DNA from: Pyrrhosoma nymphula | Taxonomy: Eukaryota; Arthropoda; Insecta; Odonata; Coenagrionidae | Assembly (NCBI GenBank): GCA_963573305.1 | Contig: OY754337.1 | Location: 48,869,164-48,933,163 of the forward strand | DNA: 64,000 nucleotides | Direction: 5' to 3' | Part shown: in pieces, positions 44,938-57,679 of the stretch | Layout of the letters: each line of letters opens with the position of its first letter | Numbering within the stretch: the first letter of the stretch is position 1 | Translations under genes and position numbers: made by a program | Notes under the pieces: generated by a model | What the model was told of the DNA's origin: nothing | The model's database searches: none | Seen by the model: only the letters and a program-made list of their open reading frames with translations

Positions 44938-47900
44938 TAACCAGCTTTCCTAGCGCATCTGCTATTTTTCTTTGATCTATGGTTGCTGTTTTATTACTTT
45001 CATGGTGATTTAATTTGTTTTCTAACATTTACAGCGATTATCGTTGCTTTATAATATTATTTATTTTTTATTAATACCTACAGTTTTACTAGAATTAGAC
45101 AGTTGATAAATAAATGAAAGACTAAATATAAATTCAATGGTACTATGTTTCTCCGTCGTATTTTATCGGTTGTAACATTCACCGTTGAATTGTGCTAGTT
45201 TTTCGCTCATATCAATTACAATTGAGTATTAATCTAAAAAAAATTCTTAATTAATTTGAAAATAAGGTTACAGTATATCTTCAATTAGTAATTTTTCCGA
45301 GTATTGTGGTTATCTGAATTAGTCCGCTCTCACTGAACTTCCCCTTACAGTAGTTCATAACAAGAAATTCGATTGGGGAACTATTTTACCTTCGGAATAT
45401 TTTACTAGGAGGAACGCCATAACGCCATCTATTCGTCAATGCAAGGCTGCATCTTCTAGCAATTTTAATGTGGTACTTTCCCATTGCCTTTCACGTCGCA
45501 GAGCACCGGCCGATTCCGTGAATTTCAATTCCGCCCGAAGCTGTGGCAGTTGATACCTTACCGATCTTCTTGATCTGCGTCATCAGAACCTTCTGCTGTG
45601 ACTGCTGCTTCTCAACTGTTTAGCTGGGTAGTTTTGGGTAACATGTAATGTGCAGAAATTTCTTGTTGTTTAGTTTAAAAGTTTTCCATGAGTACATTTT
45701 TCCAAAATCAGCAAAGTATTACCGTCACTTTGTGTCAAACCTGAAATCCTCAGATTAAGAGTCGAACACGAAACCCCTGGGCCGAAATTTGAATACCCAT
45801 ATTTCTGTTGAGCGACCTTAAAAACATTACTACGATGGTGTCTCTGATAAATAAGGAACTCTAAATTCATTTCTGATTATTTATCACTGAAGATATTGCA
45901 TTGAAATATTATCAACCAAAACGCTTTGACTACCTTTAGTTTAGTATGCGAAGAGGGAAATGAGATAGCTTTAGGTAGTGACGGAATCCGACTCTCCGAT
46001 TGACTCTGCCGTTAGGGATGTTATCAATGGAATTCAACGGTGGTTGGATAGGGCGATGGGGAAGGGAATGGTTAGGGGAGGTGTAGGACACCAGGGGTGG
46101 AAGAGCGACCTCGCGCTGCTGTTTGGCCAGGGGAAAAACGAGATGAGAAGTGAGGGGATGATATTGTAGGTAGGGTAAATAATGAAAACGAGATTTTTTG
46201 GCGCGATATGATGGGAAAGGATGGTGGGGAGGAAAAGGATAAAAATTGAAGTTGGCGAATGGAATGGAGAGATTTCCAGGGATCGGTTGGCGAGATAAGG
46301 CCCCTGAAAAGGAGCGGAGGGAGGGAAGGGACGAATTATGTGATGGCAAGGAAGGAAATGATTCATTTCGCGAAGCGGATAAGGATCCTTGGGCGACCCT
46401 TTTTTTTCCTTTCCCTCATCTCGCGAATGGAATGATGAGGTTTATAAGGCCCTGGGTTGAATGAAACGAGCGACCGACATATTTTTTCCTATGGAAATGA
46501 GTTTTAAAGTCTCGTGCGCATAATGATTTTGAAAAATATTATCGGCTTATCGTGAATTTCAGCAAAGGTTACGAGACAGTTTAATTTAAAAGATCTTCAA
46601 AGCAAATGTGTCAAAGATATAGCTCCTCTAATCTACGAATGAAACACGGCATCCAATGGGGATATCGCCGCTTCAGAATAAAAACCTCGTAGCTCATTAA
46701 AAAAGTGCTTTATTGCATTTTTAGATTTAAAAAACCTTTACATCTCACGTATTAGTCAGCTGAAATCTGTAAGTCATGCATTGTGCTGCACTCAGACGGC
46801 AAAATAATAAACCACATTCGTTGTTTCTCGCATTTTTGTGTCTACTGTAAACTGCGTTTTTGAGATACAAGATTTTCAATACAAGGTGACGATATACCAT
46901 ACGATTTAGGCGATATGGCTAAAATAGACGCTGTGTTAGAAGCGCATTTTTTATACTGTATTGTACATTTGACTTATTGTCACAATATTCAATGCTCAAA
47001 AGAGTTCGCTATTCGTCTACTCGGGCCGAAGCAAATGTCCGTTCATTAATGTACCCCACAACTCGTACGGTCATGGGACATGAGACGTTATCTTTATACC
47101 CGAACAGTAATGACTTACTCGAACGTAATTTATCCCGTGCAAGTAATAGGACTCGGCATTTGTGATACTGCTAGATGACTAAAAATGTGGTTTTACATCC
47201 TAAAATGATTTCTACCGTTGAATAAAAATAATCTATTGAACTAGTTGAGATATATAATTATTCCTAGAGGTTATAAAAAGATACAACATCGAAATTGACA
47301 AAATTTTCTGAAATCAAGTGCTTCCTCATGGCATATTTAGAAATAATACGAAAATTTATATCCTCGATAATAGATCTAGGATAAGGTGACAAATTTTACA
47401 GTTTTTTTGTAGTTTATGTTAAATGAAGATAGTTGTAAAGAAAACTGACATAGTTTTTTTTACAGACTTGCAACTGCAAAATACGCAGACGATGCTATTA
47501 CAATGTTGTAATGTACGGTTGCTGGGGGAAAATGTTATGAATGAGTTTGGGGGTATTGATGTTATTATCAAAACTTAGGATGTATGGTACTCCACTGTTA
47601 AGATAAAGCACATTAAAATGAGAGCACTGGCCAAAAAATTGTATTAATTCCCGGAAGTTTTCGCTACGCAAATGCTTTATCTATGTACTCACCTGACGTA
47701 CAGAAACATAAATGTATTACAGAACTGACCAAACTAATAAAAAAATCACATATTTGCAAAAGGATTATCACATACGAAGCATATTTGTTTTAGAGAAGTG
47801 AATGCCATAAAGGGGGAGGTGTAGGAAAATGTCACGGTTATACCGCGAAAGTCATGTGTGAATGTGGTGGAAGATCCTTCTAATAGGAGAAATATTTTAA

Positions 47901-49159
47901 GTCTTTGAAGAAGAGGAAGTGCAAGAAACAATGCGAGTGTATAATGTGTGCAATTACTGAGACCATAATATAAGTAACGTAATATTGAGTTAACTGAAGC
48001 GAAAGAGTTATGCATAAAAGGCATTATGTATAAATTATAAAAAAAGCAATTTTCCTAGGTCCTACTCCGAATGTGAAGCTCTTATGACTGTGCCTACTTC
48101 TAAAGGGTGCATGCCTTTTGCATGATGAGTATGAATTATGTAAGAATTTTAGTTGGTGTTTCTGGTGTTTTTGAGAATGATACTCGCACTGTTTTGAGAA
48201 AACTTAATTACATCCTTCATTTTCAAACGAATATCATAATAACGAACAGTTCCCAGTACTTTACGTGGCTATTTCGCTATCACCTTGTCACTTGATCAGC
48301 CACATAAGATATTCCCTTTTGATGCCCGGCTGAGGGATTTAATAGGAAAAAGGAGAAGATGTACTTCCTTTCCTTCGATGGCTAATCATTTGAAATCCAA
48401 TATCAAATAATCCCGAGGCAACTGGTGAGGAAATTTATGGATGAACCTTTACGGGATGCAAGCAGAAAGAAAAATAAAACAGGTGTTCCCAAGTTCCGAA
48501 CCACGTGCTACCCGAGGGAAATTATTCATCTGCCGCCTGGGACATCGTATGCAAGGCTGAAGAGAGGAGGGGTATCATACCTCAGTTCAAATGGGATGCA
48601 GGGCTCAGCCTGGATAGGTGACCCCTGCCCTCAAAAGAGACTTGGTAATTTCGACCGCGTTTTGGCGTCACAAGGTGGAGCAGCATTGTGAGGAAATGAA
48701 ACTGAGTAAATTATGTTCACATGTGAATTGGTAAACAACTCGTTTTAGGATCTTAAGTCGTGCCCAACACGGAAAGGATAATTATCTAAAACGTTTATTA
48801 CACTCTATTATTGTGAGAAATAATTGTCTGTATGCATATAAATAAAATTTATCTCAGGCTCAGCTCCAACAATGTTGATGAGATATCATATCCTGAAGGT
48901 TTTACGTAAAAGAAAATTATTGGGATAGGCATGTCATCAGGAAAATACATTAAGGGACCGAGTTAGAGCCCAGAAACATTGCTCGGGTCAAATCATGAAA
49001 AGCTTGGGAATCAATGGGTCTACTTATTATTTCCATTTTAAAGTCGTAAAAAAATGTGGATCCCATCTTCTACCTCGGAAGTACCACCACGTGAGACAGG
49101 AGTACAACGGATATCAAGTGTAGAATTGCTCAAGCTAAGAAAGGATGAAAAGGCAACTA
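44938..49159. other. No gene recognised
   Basis: Several 60-137 codon frames exist (for example 45936-46349 minus, opposite a G/A-rich tract) without domains or splice context. Confidence 0.45.
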
Positions 49160-49345
49160 CTGTTCTCAGAAGATAGTGGAAGTAGAAAGTACCCTATGGA
49201 ACACTAAACAGAAAATAACCATATTGTTTGAACGCACTCTGAGACACAATGAGTTTGAGAAGTATATCAATGACGAAAAGATACAGGGAAAGTCCCAAGA
49301 AGAAGTCCAAGGGATAAAGACATTAAATAAAGGCGAAAGTGTAGT
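49160..49345 (+). mobile_element. RTE-like LINE fragment
   Basis: Reads LWNTKQKITI then RTLRHNEFEKYINDEKIQGK with SQEEVQG, matching HTLRHNGF...EGK...GRP of the other copies. The upstream CCCTATGGAACACTA resembles 7265-7280. It is degenerate. Confidence 0.6.
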
Positions 49346-50227
49346 AGGAGAACTACCTGGGAGTAAGGTAGTGATAGCGGTACACGGAAAAACATGTAAT
49401 TTTGTACAGTTGTTTCTTGGACGAATCTAAGCGATTTTGCCCGAAGTACCGTCCGATCCACTCCATAGGGGTCGATTTCGGGGGCAGGGGAGGGGGGGGG
49501 GCGAATTATCAACAATTATTTTTTAACGTCAGATTACTGGCCTGGGCTTGTCCAAAGTGTCATTTCCGGACAACTCAAGCCCCGCGGCAACAGTGATGAA
49601 ACTCAAATTTCTCTTCTGACGACCGGAAGTAGCGAAAATGGCGATATATTTAAAGATGGTGGCCATTTTGGCGTATGGACGATTTAAAGCTTACGTTGAG
49701 GTGTGGGGTGTCGTTTCTGATGTTTTCGGGGTGGCTGAAAACGTTTTTTAATGCCGAAAATACGTTATCTGTATTTGTTTTGGTTATTGAGTCACATATC
49801 ACTAAGAAATACGTCTCCTTATGGAGTATTTTGTGCTCTTTTCTTAAAACGAAATCACGAGATAAACGGCTGGTGCTCTTCGATTTCCCTCGGTGGCTTT
49901 GCCGAATTTTACTTGGGGCTACTCTCCTACCAAGGCAGTGGTGTTTACTTTTACCCCTCCCCCCTCTCTTCTGCCTTGCGTGCGGCCCTTGATCGTTCCC
50001 CGTCAGTCCGCGCTCCTATAAATAAGGTGTTTACTTGACTCATTATTTGCATTCTGTACGCTGAAAAGGCCTTCAAAACCGACGATTTTTTAAAAATCTA
50101 TAAAAATTAGTGCTACGAGTAAATTATTTAATTTTAAAATTATTTAATTTTAATGGAGAAATGATACGAACTAACACTGAATTCCAAAGATACAGGCGAT
50201 ATGGCGTGGTATTTCAACAATATAGGG
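49346..50227. other. GC-rich stretch ending in a TATA-like motif
   Basis: About 49440-50035 is GC-rich, with a run of G at 49490 and open frames at 49675-49992 and 49751-50038 that match nothing known. CTATAAATAAG at 50016 resembles a TATA box, but no transcript can be assigned. Confidence 0.3.
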
Positions 50228-50396
50228 TTGAAAAGTTGAAAACAATTTTCCACACAAACATTTTAAAATAGTTTATTGTGACCTGGGTTCCGATGTTTTA
50301 AACATGAACTGAAGATGATGTGTAAAACATCGAAACCTAAGTTGTAATGAAGCCTTTTAAAATGTTTATCTTTAGACAATGGCTTTTAACTTTTCC
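50228..50396. repeat. Foldback palindrome (169 bp)
   Basis: Arms of about 78 bp: TTGAAAAGTTGAAAACAATT...ACATTTTAAAATAG...CCGATGTTTTAAACAT and diverged inverse. The plus strand has CTGAAGA (50309), T, GATGT, loop GTAAA, ACATC, then GAAACC (50332). Confidence 0.9.
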
Positions 50397-51254
50397 ACCT
50401 TATCAAATTACAAACTTTTGAGTTTCTGACGAGATATATGCATTGGAAATTCCTGATCTTAAAATAAAGTCTCTCTGGAGTGCATACACGTAGCAATAAC
50501 CATGGAAAATGGCTGGTATTTTTTGGCAAATCTCTAAAAAGATTTTAGCAGTAAGTGGCTAATGCATTGTTATAATTGGAAATATACGAGATGTTTTCTT
50601 CATAATAAGGCCAAATTCATCGAATTTTGTGTAGTAACATCTGTAGTTATAACGAGAATTAGTTTATTCCATGCAAGAGCATTCTCAAGCCTTGCTTTTA
50701 CGGAACCTCAAACAAACCAATTCCACGTAAAATTACGTATTTTCATTTCCGCAAGTTTCCTCTGAAAGAGCTTGCGGGGAATTTCAATCTGATAAAACTT
50801 TTTCACGAGTTACGTCAGGGACAGATTGGTTGCTGTTGAGGAATCATTGGGCTTCTGCTTGGGTAATACCAAAAATTTGAAACATTGTGAAATGTGAATG
50901 TGCAAAAATACATAGCAAAACTTCGTAACGTTTATCAGAGTAGTATTGAAGTATATTTTCGAGAGTTTAGATCACATCACATCTAGGTAACATTAACAAG
51001 AAAAGATATCAAACACTGCCTAAGCATGATCTATATACTTTTGAAATCTTACACGTGAAACCTATAATTTTAAAATCCAATTTGAGTTCGCGTTCATATA
51101 CTACTTTTTACATTAAAAATTTAAGGGAAAGTTAATTCCTCTCTATCATGAATTCTTTCTTTTACGATAGTAACGAAAATTCCGTTGTGAAAGTCATTTA
51201 GAGTGAAAAAACTTTTCAAATCATTGCAACAAGAAAGTAGTAAAAAAATAACAT

Positions 51255-51320
51255 TGTCAAATTAGACAGTTTATTAACATTAAACGACCGGTTTCACCGG
51301 TTAGGACATCATAAGGTACA
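51255..51320 (-). repeat. Half palindrome, degenerate
   Basis: On the minus strand ATGATGTCCTAACCGGTGAA is followed by ACCGGTCGTTTAATGTTAAT. It looks like one arm of the same type of foldback, without a clear hairpin. Confidence 0.4.
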
Positions 51321-51823
51321 ATGCAATAAAGGAAAAAAATGTGCAGTGTCAATAAACTATTGTGGAATTGGAAAAAAGTTATTTGTTTACTCCTATCACC
51401 ACCAGGTTACGCTACCTCCTTATCCACCAGGTTACGCTAAATAACATTTATTTCATACAATTGCAACTGCGCGTCTTGAGTGAGAGAATGTTTAGGGTAG
51501 AGAGTAGAGGAGAAAGAATATTTATTTAAGGACTTCTCAAATCAAGGCTCTAGATATCCCCTGCGGAGGAGAGATTGGATATGGTTTGTAACCAAGGGAA
51601 ACGGGAAATTGACGGACGGCGGAAAACCAAATTAAACCCCATAAAACTTGTCACGCCTGCAAAATCGACGCATTGGGATTACGAATTCAAATTATTATTC
51701 CACTCCGGTTTTTGGGGTTTCTCTCTCCTCATCGGATGCGACAAGATGACATTCCATTTTGACCCCTGAAAATTCATTATCCCCATCAATGAAGAGCCCC
51801 AAGCAAATGGCTAGGGGAGATAC

Positions 51824-51842
51824 ATATATATATATATATATG
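51824..51842. repeat. Short (AT)n tract
   Basis: About nine AT dinucleotides. Confidence 0.9.
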
Positions 51843-52489
51843 AAAACTTCGGATGGACGACATTCAGCGAGAGAGAATTTCTAGCTACAGCTTTCCTCAG
51901 CGAGCTCATGTACGTAGTTACCTCAGTTACTTGTAAATAGTTAAATGCCCTTATAAGCATTCAAAGATTTAGAAGTATCACATTCATAAGTAAGTACGAG
52001 AATGAATGCGGCAAATATTCTCCATTTTTATAAAGGTAGACATTTTAAATCATGATTTTGGTGTCTGAGTTTTATCGTGGAAAATGAATAGTAATGGGTG
52101 ATCAGAAGAAAAACAAATTCAAAAACTTTTTTCTTAAAAATAAGGCCACAAAATGTGTTTATTCTTTCTTAAAATGATAAGGAGAGATATGTTTCATAAA
52201 AAAATTCTCGTAATGTATTTTCTAGGGCTAAAAAATAACCAAGAATTCAAAATAAATCGTTCCACAATTCCGAAATCTTCTTATGTGCTATCGAGGGATC
52301 TGAAATGCATGCTTGCTACTTATGCTTTACGTTTTCTTTCTCTTCTAATTGAGGATATATAGTGCAAAAGATGTGTTCAGCAAAATATGTCGTAAAAAAA
52401 ACGTTCCATTAGATGAATACGTTTTCTCCGAGGGAAATGTAAAGTACAATTAAAATATAAACTAAAATATAACAATATGCAAGAAAATA

Positions 52490-53045
52490 CAAAATAATAT
52501 GAATGCATATAATAAAAAATAGAATCGCAGGAAAAGTTGCATGCGAATTGGAGTGAGTGCTTTCTCGAGCGAGCTGATTTTTTTAACAAAATGTAAAACC
52601 GAATAACGTGGCCTTTAAATCCCCATTGCAATAATGGTAAGGTATTCGTGTGAGACGTCCATGAAGCCTTTTACTCTTTTGTTGCTCCATCGATACCACT
52701 CATGAATGGAAACATTCATGGCTTGAATTTAATACTACGTCGTCTCATGTAAAAACCTCTGAATGAAGCGGAAAATAAGAAAAAATAAATCACGCAAGAT
52801 GTATGAGGAAAGTAGCAAGAAATGTTGCACGCAAGAAAAATAGCTATAAAAATTGCGTGCGAGAAGATGTACGAGAAAACTTCCTCGTGAGTCGGATTGA
52901 ACGCTCTCTTGCACGAGCTGTTTTTTTTTAATAAAGCACGTAACCGTATTGACGTGACCTTAAAAGCCTTTTATTGCAATACCGGGTAGGTAGGTATTTC
53001 GTGAGGCCTCTATCATGAAGGCATATCACTTTGTCACTTTTGGGC
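52490..53045. repeat. Diverged direct duplication next to an ALK exon
   Basis: About 52530-52690 and about 52860-53045 share CGAGCGAGCTG/GCACGAGCTG, a T run with AA(T/C)AAA, AACCGAATAACGTGGCCTTT versus AACCGTATTGACGTGACCTT, CATTGCAATA/TATTGCAATA and ATGAAG near the end. The order is conserved with small indels. Confidence 0.75.
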
Positions 53046-53168
53046 ATCCCATCCGTGGCTTACATGAAAGGCAACGTCTTAAAGAAAACTGCCAAAGAGG
53101 AAAATAAGAAAATGAAATCTCTCACAATGGACGAGAAGGAAGCCAAACAAATAAAAGATAAGACATAC

Positions 53169-53342
53169 CTTGAAGACGTATGTAGCGCCGCCTCCACCAC
53201 CTCCGCCCCCGATGAACGTCATCTGTTTGATGTCATTTATGGGATTCTTGGGCCTCGTCGAGAAAGAAGTCTTTATCGCCGCGTTGCAGGCAACCCCCAT
53301 GGACAGCGGGTCACGCCGGTAGCCTAGACCTCCGGCGAAATT
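53169..53342 (-). CDS. Alk: ALK/LTK-family receptor tyrosine kinase, ectodomain exon ending in the polyglycine motif
   Basis: Internal exon of 174 bp (58 codons) on the minus strand, after a CCTCAG acceptor and before a GTATGT donor. It opens NFAGGLGYRRDP, includes one cysteine (GVACNA), passes through IKQMTF and ends in eight glycines followed by ATYVFK. In animal ALK proteins this is the glycine run of the ligand-binding region, and ATYVF is strongly conserved. Known downstream parts are further glycine stretches, an EGF-like module, a transmembrane helix and the tyrosine kinase domain. None of these was found at lower coordinates in this window. About 125 bp beyond the donor lies the end of a diverged direct repeat (about 52.49-53.05 kb). 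Splice phases of the three exons agree (phase 2 then phase 0), so they belong to one transcript. Confidence 0.95.
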
Positions 53343-56300
53343 CTGAGGATTACAACGATGGACGAGATTAATATCATGTGATTCCCAATCACGTATCAGC
53401 GTTAAAATGTTTTTTATGTTCAGCGCAGGGCGTGTTTCCTGTTTTCACTTAATCTATGACGCCATCTGAGCTAAGCAGATTAAAACACAACCTCACTGTA
53501 CCATGTCTGCGTTAGCGTGTGCGCTAACAGACAAAACTAGTGATTGCAGAGAAATATACGGTAATAGATACAGAGATTTCTCATTGTACGAGCTAATTGT
53601 GATGATAACTTGAAAAACATAAATATCATTTCGGAGTTTAACCTTTCAAGAGAAGAAGTTGACCACTTATTTGTAGAAAACAAATGTAGTCCCGCAATTT
53701 TATTAACATTTCAGCACAGATCGTTACCATTGCCTAATTAGATGATCGCTTGTATGTTCCCATCTCCTACAATGAGCGCTAACCTGCGCAAGGTGATGAT
53801 AAAGCGCCCATCGTCCCTTGAGAGATGCTCGCTTGCATATACGAGACGTCTGCATGCATATACAATATATCACGTAAAAATGGCCTGTCTTGTCTCGTCC
53901 AATCCATCCAATGGCTTTTACGTAGAACATTCATTCATGCCCATCAAGCAGTTCCCTTCGTTGTTTGGAGGTTTAACCCTCGGTGAAAGGTATATTAAGC
54001 TCACTCTTTGTGCATACTTCCATCGATATTGCCCCATCCTTGTATACTCTTCTGCTTCGGTTACACTCAGACATTGCTTAATGCTAGCCCACCTGGTGTC
54101 ATGACTCTTAATACTTCTTCTCTTAAGAGTTTCTTCCACCACATACCAAGGAATTTCTCGGTATACCCATTCCTCTCACATCATTTGTTCCTTTATGATA
54201 AATCTGCATTGCTATTAGGTTGCCATTTATTTATCGACATGGTCAAACCAATAAAGCCCAAACCTTCCATGCCCATCATGAGCTTTCGTTCCTAATTCTT
54301 TCATTAACCACTCATTCATAACGCTACCCCTTCAAGTATTACCGCCACAATGCTACTAACGACAGAAATTTATAACTTAGCTTTCAATATTGAGAAAATA
54401 TGCTACCAGAGATTTTGAAACCGATATTTATGGTGAATAATGACAGGATATGGCAGGGATTGAATGAGCAATCGAACTCGAGGATTTGGAGCAAGGTAAG
54501 AATTGAACCAACCCACCAACATTGATTGCTAGAACACCTTGTATGAGTTATAAAAGACACGGGGTCTTATTCAGAAATAAGCCTAAACTATCGAACGTCG
54601 ACAAAATTGAGGTGGTGACATCGCATCCTCCTCAAAACTCTACTGCTTAAGTGCAAAAATGAATATTCCTTGAGACTGTGACGGCAAAATTTCGTCATGG
54701 TTGAGTGCCGACTATTCCCAATCTACTCTGACTAGCGCTATGAATAGGTACCACACTGGAATCAGTTTGAGTTCAAAGCTAGGTATCTGAGGACTCATCT
54801 AATGAAGTCATTTTTAAGGACATTTTTCAACATCGAAATAAAATAGGTAACATCCAAAGATTGAATTGTTATTATTATATTAAAGTTTATTCTGATTTTA
54901 TTGGGTCCATATGAGATATGAATGAAATCAATATAAACAATGTCCGAGAAAAGTGTTTTAGCGTTAGGCTCTTGCATGCAACGCTGGTTTATTTATCGCA
55001 TTTGAAATTCGTTCTCGAACGAAAATCGAAACTTCTGGACTTCGATACTAAGTATTATAGTAAATCTATCATCGAGTAAAAATGGTTCAGAGTAAGTATA
55101 ATTATTTACAAATTGCATCTTGCGAGCATAGTAAAATTAGTTTGTTTAGCATTGCAATGCCTGGACATAAGAGTGAACATACTTCCACTATGTAGGCCGA
55201 GGAGCCGAAGAAACGAGGATTCATACATATTCACATTCGCCTGATTACAACTCTCTGGTGGGTGAACCCGCGGCAAAAAAGCCGCACATTTTAGTTTCTG
55301 AGCTTCCCATGTGTAGAGAGAACTGAAAAGAGCGTGAAGTGTCTGCGAGTACTTTGCTACTGCTCTGTGATGTTTTATATGAGTGATACTTTGTTTAATT
55401 TTTTAAATTTCATTGGTATTTTTCACGCATTTTTACATTATTAGAGCATAAAACTGTGTATTGTCTTCTTAGTGCTTGATTTTTATTATATTGTCAGCAA
55501 GTCATTTTCGTACATCCATGTCACATGGTAATTTGACCAGGGCCAAGAATTGGACGTCAAGGCCTAAGCATATTGCAATTGCGTATAATAAGAAAATATT
55601 TTACTTAAAACACCTTAATCAGTCTTTTTCCTTCGAAATTTATCATGCCCTTGAGCAAATAATTGCAATTAACATATGTGATATAAATCCCGTAGCGCGT
55701 CCAACATTGCATGTGAATTTGGCGTGCCGACCAGAGGGTTAACCAAATTGAAATATTCTTATATACCTCAATTACCTCTCAATAAATTTTTCAAGGAATG
55801 CGGTTAGGGCCCAGAAAGGTAAACATTTGTTATAACTATTTTTTTAATGCAATTTTCGGGTCCCGGGAGATTTGATGTACAGGGTGCATACAAAGAGGCC
55901 AAAAGCGACATGTCCGTTATACATATTTGTTTTTATTTATTTATTTACTACCGAAAACAGCACTCGTTGGCCTTTATATCGGGGTATTAACATTTAACAA
56001 TAGACAAGCACAAACAACCATGCCCTAGGAAGTGGAAAATCCTCCCCTGGCGGGATTCGAACCCGCGACCTTTAGGTTAGCAGGCGAGGACGTTACCCCG
56101 CCGCCACCCAGGCCGGCAATTTGCAATGTTCTTAGCAAGATTCCCGGGAAGTTGATAGTTTATTAGTGGCTAGCAGTGAGAGAAAATGGCCTATATTTAT
56201 GAGAAAAGACTGCTTGGCAAGCACCTCCAACGTGAACATCATGTTTAATTTTTATATTTTCGGAGTATAACCCAAAAATAATGAGCTCCAACCCAGATTC

Positions 56301-57531
56301 AAGGAAGGAAAAAGCAACATGCTTGGTGTTTGAATAAGGGATTTAGTATGTGCTGTTGATTTGGTTTTGCAATATTTCCTTAGTACCATGATCAATAGAC
56401 GGAAACGAGAAAATTTTGCATCGCCTGTAAAACTTGTTGGGTTTGCAGATTTTGTTTTATCATCTTTCAACCGGAATTACCATCTTTATTTCGTTGTTTT
56501 TAGTCAGATCAAAATGAAATGTTTGCTCAATTCTCATTTTTTGATTGTTCCATGCCACATTATCCCAAGGAAAAATAAATTAGTTGCATGACAATTTTTG
56601 AATAAATCCATTTTTTTGAACGCACATGCCTAAATGAATTGGCAGTTGAATCCATTGACTTTAAAAATATTATCCCTCCTCCTTTTATCGTAGTAGCCAT
56701 TTTCTTAAGAAGGCGCATTCAAATATTTGAGAATTTCAATGTTGACTTTATCTACATGCCTCAAGAATTGATTATAACAGAGGAGAGGCACTGAAATCTT
56801 ACTGTTTACACAAACTGGAGAATATTTCCCATAATATTTTTTTTACATTTCTTTATTGTCCAAATTGAACTTGAATCAACATTTATTCTTTTGAAAACCC
56901 GATTGTCGACTTGAAAAAAACTGTTAAATGGAGAAAAGTCTTAGTTTTTAAGGGTTTCTCACATAAAGTAAAAATAGAAAATTAATCTTATGAAGATTTA
57001 TGTGTGTGTGACCTTTTTCCTCTAGAAGTTAAACACAAATGGCTTTGAGCTCAATATCAGCCATGTTGGGACTTAATTTTCTCCGTTGTTGTAGCTAGTA
57101 AAAATGTGGCTTACAGGAATGTGGCTTCATAAATAACAATGAAATCATTAATGTATCATTTGACATGGAATTATGCTTTCTACCACTTCAAAATATACAC
57201 AATTCTTCATAAATATCTGAGTAGACGGCAAGGATTTCAAGTTTCGCCCCACTGAAGTACATGGAGAGGACATTGCGTCATCAAACTCTAACCAGACAAT
57301 TGAAAAATTCACCATATTGCTTCCTCCTGTTCTTTCCTTGCTTGCCTTTGAATAACATGGTAAATTGGACGTATTAGTGGATATAAAGCAAGAAAGTATA
57401 AGGCAAGCACCTTCTGATGAACATTTACGGGAAGTATCTGTTTAAATAAAGGTTAGTTACATCGTAGGGATTAACGATTTAAAAAATCAAGACTCCACTC
57501 TTGACGAAGAATTAGAAGAAATTGGGCTCAC
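53343..57531 (-). other. ALK intron with a SINE
   Basis: Intron of 4189 bp between two receptor exons. It holds a tRNA-derived SINE (55930-56117). Between about 54566 and 54756 there is a weak pair of TATTCA/TGAATA ends that may mark an old MITE. At 53742-54142 two overlapping open frames lie on opposite strands with no recognisable protein. Nothing else was recognised. Confidence 0.7.
55930..56117 (-). mobile_element. tRNA-derived SINE with (TAAA)n tail
   Basis: On the minus strand GGCCTGGGTGGCGGCGGGGT (box A-like, starting near 56114) and CGCGGGTTCGAATCCCGCC (box B, near 56062) form a tRNA-like head. A body of about 100 bp and a TAAATAAATAAATAAA tail at about 55932-55950 follow. It lies in an ALK intron in the same orientation as the gene. 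It is not a functional tRNA because no cloverleaf 3' half follows. Confidence 0.88.
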
Positions 57532-57679
57532 CTTTGTGCAGGCGTTCACTCCTTCCTGTCCGACGAGGAAATACAGTGGTTCGCCGGCTCGGAGCTCCAG
57601 CACGCCCCTGACGGTGGAACCGAGGCTGGTCCCCACGCCGTCGGAACCCTTGCCTCCGCTTGCCCCTCGCGCTACTATC
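57532..57679 (-). CDS. Alk: ALK/LTK-family receptor tyrosine kinase, ectodomain exon (glycine-rich region, first part)
   Basis: Internal exon of 148 bp on the minus strand, following a CAACAACAG acceptor and ending in AAG before GTGAGC. After one base that completes the codon from the upstream exon, it encodes 49 residues starting IVARGASGGKG, with RGVLELRAGEPLYFLVGQEG in the second half and ending NACTK. The pattern GA-x-GGKG...LY-x-LVGQ-x-G-x-x-AC is diagnostic of the ALK/LTK glycine-rich domain; other receptor tyrosine kinases lack it. GC content is clearly higher than in the flanking introns. The intron on its 5' side is 3862 bp and the one on its 3' side is 4189 bp. It ends in phase 0, which fits the next exon at 53342. 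No lesion is visible, so the gene looks functional here. Confidence 0.95.

Larger units (their letters stand above)
50397..52489. other. AT-rich, nothing except short repeats
   Basis: ACCAGGTTACGCTA occurs twice at about 51400 and 51428. There is also a half palindrome and an AT tract. Confidence 0.5.

Noticed and set aside
45936..46366. Two long minus-strand frames (137 and 110 codons)
   Set aside because: Both are opposite a G/A-rich tract and overlap each other in different frames, as composition alone would produce.
18138..50396. Calling the palindromes proven hammerhead ribozymes
   Set aside because: An extra base precedes stem II in each case and the cleavage-site strand could not be established by eye; reported as a hypothesis only.
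1..53168. Tyrosine kinase or transmembrane exons of the receptor
   Set aside because: None of the open frames inspected contains glycine-loop, HRD-type catalytic-loop or DFG-type motifs, and no glycine-rich exon was seen on the minus strand; small exons could still have been missed.
53742..54142. Opposed 120- and 74-codon frames as an additional exon
   Set aside because: No domain and no compatible splice phase with the receptor exons.
55930..56117. A genuine tRNA gene
   Set aside because: Only the internal promoter boxes are present; no acceptor-stem pairing, and a LINE-type tail follows.
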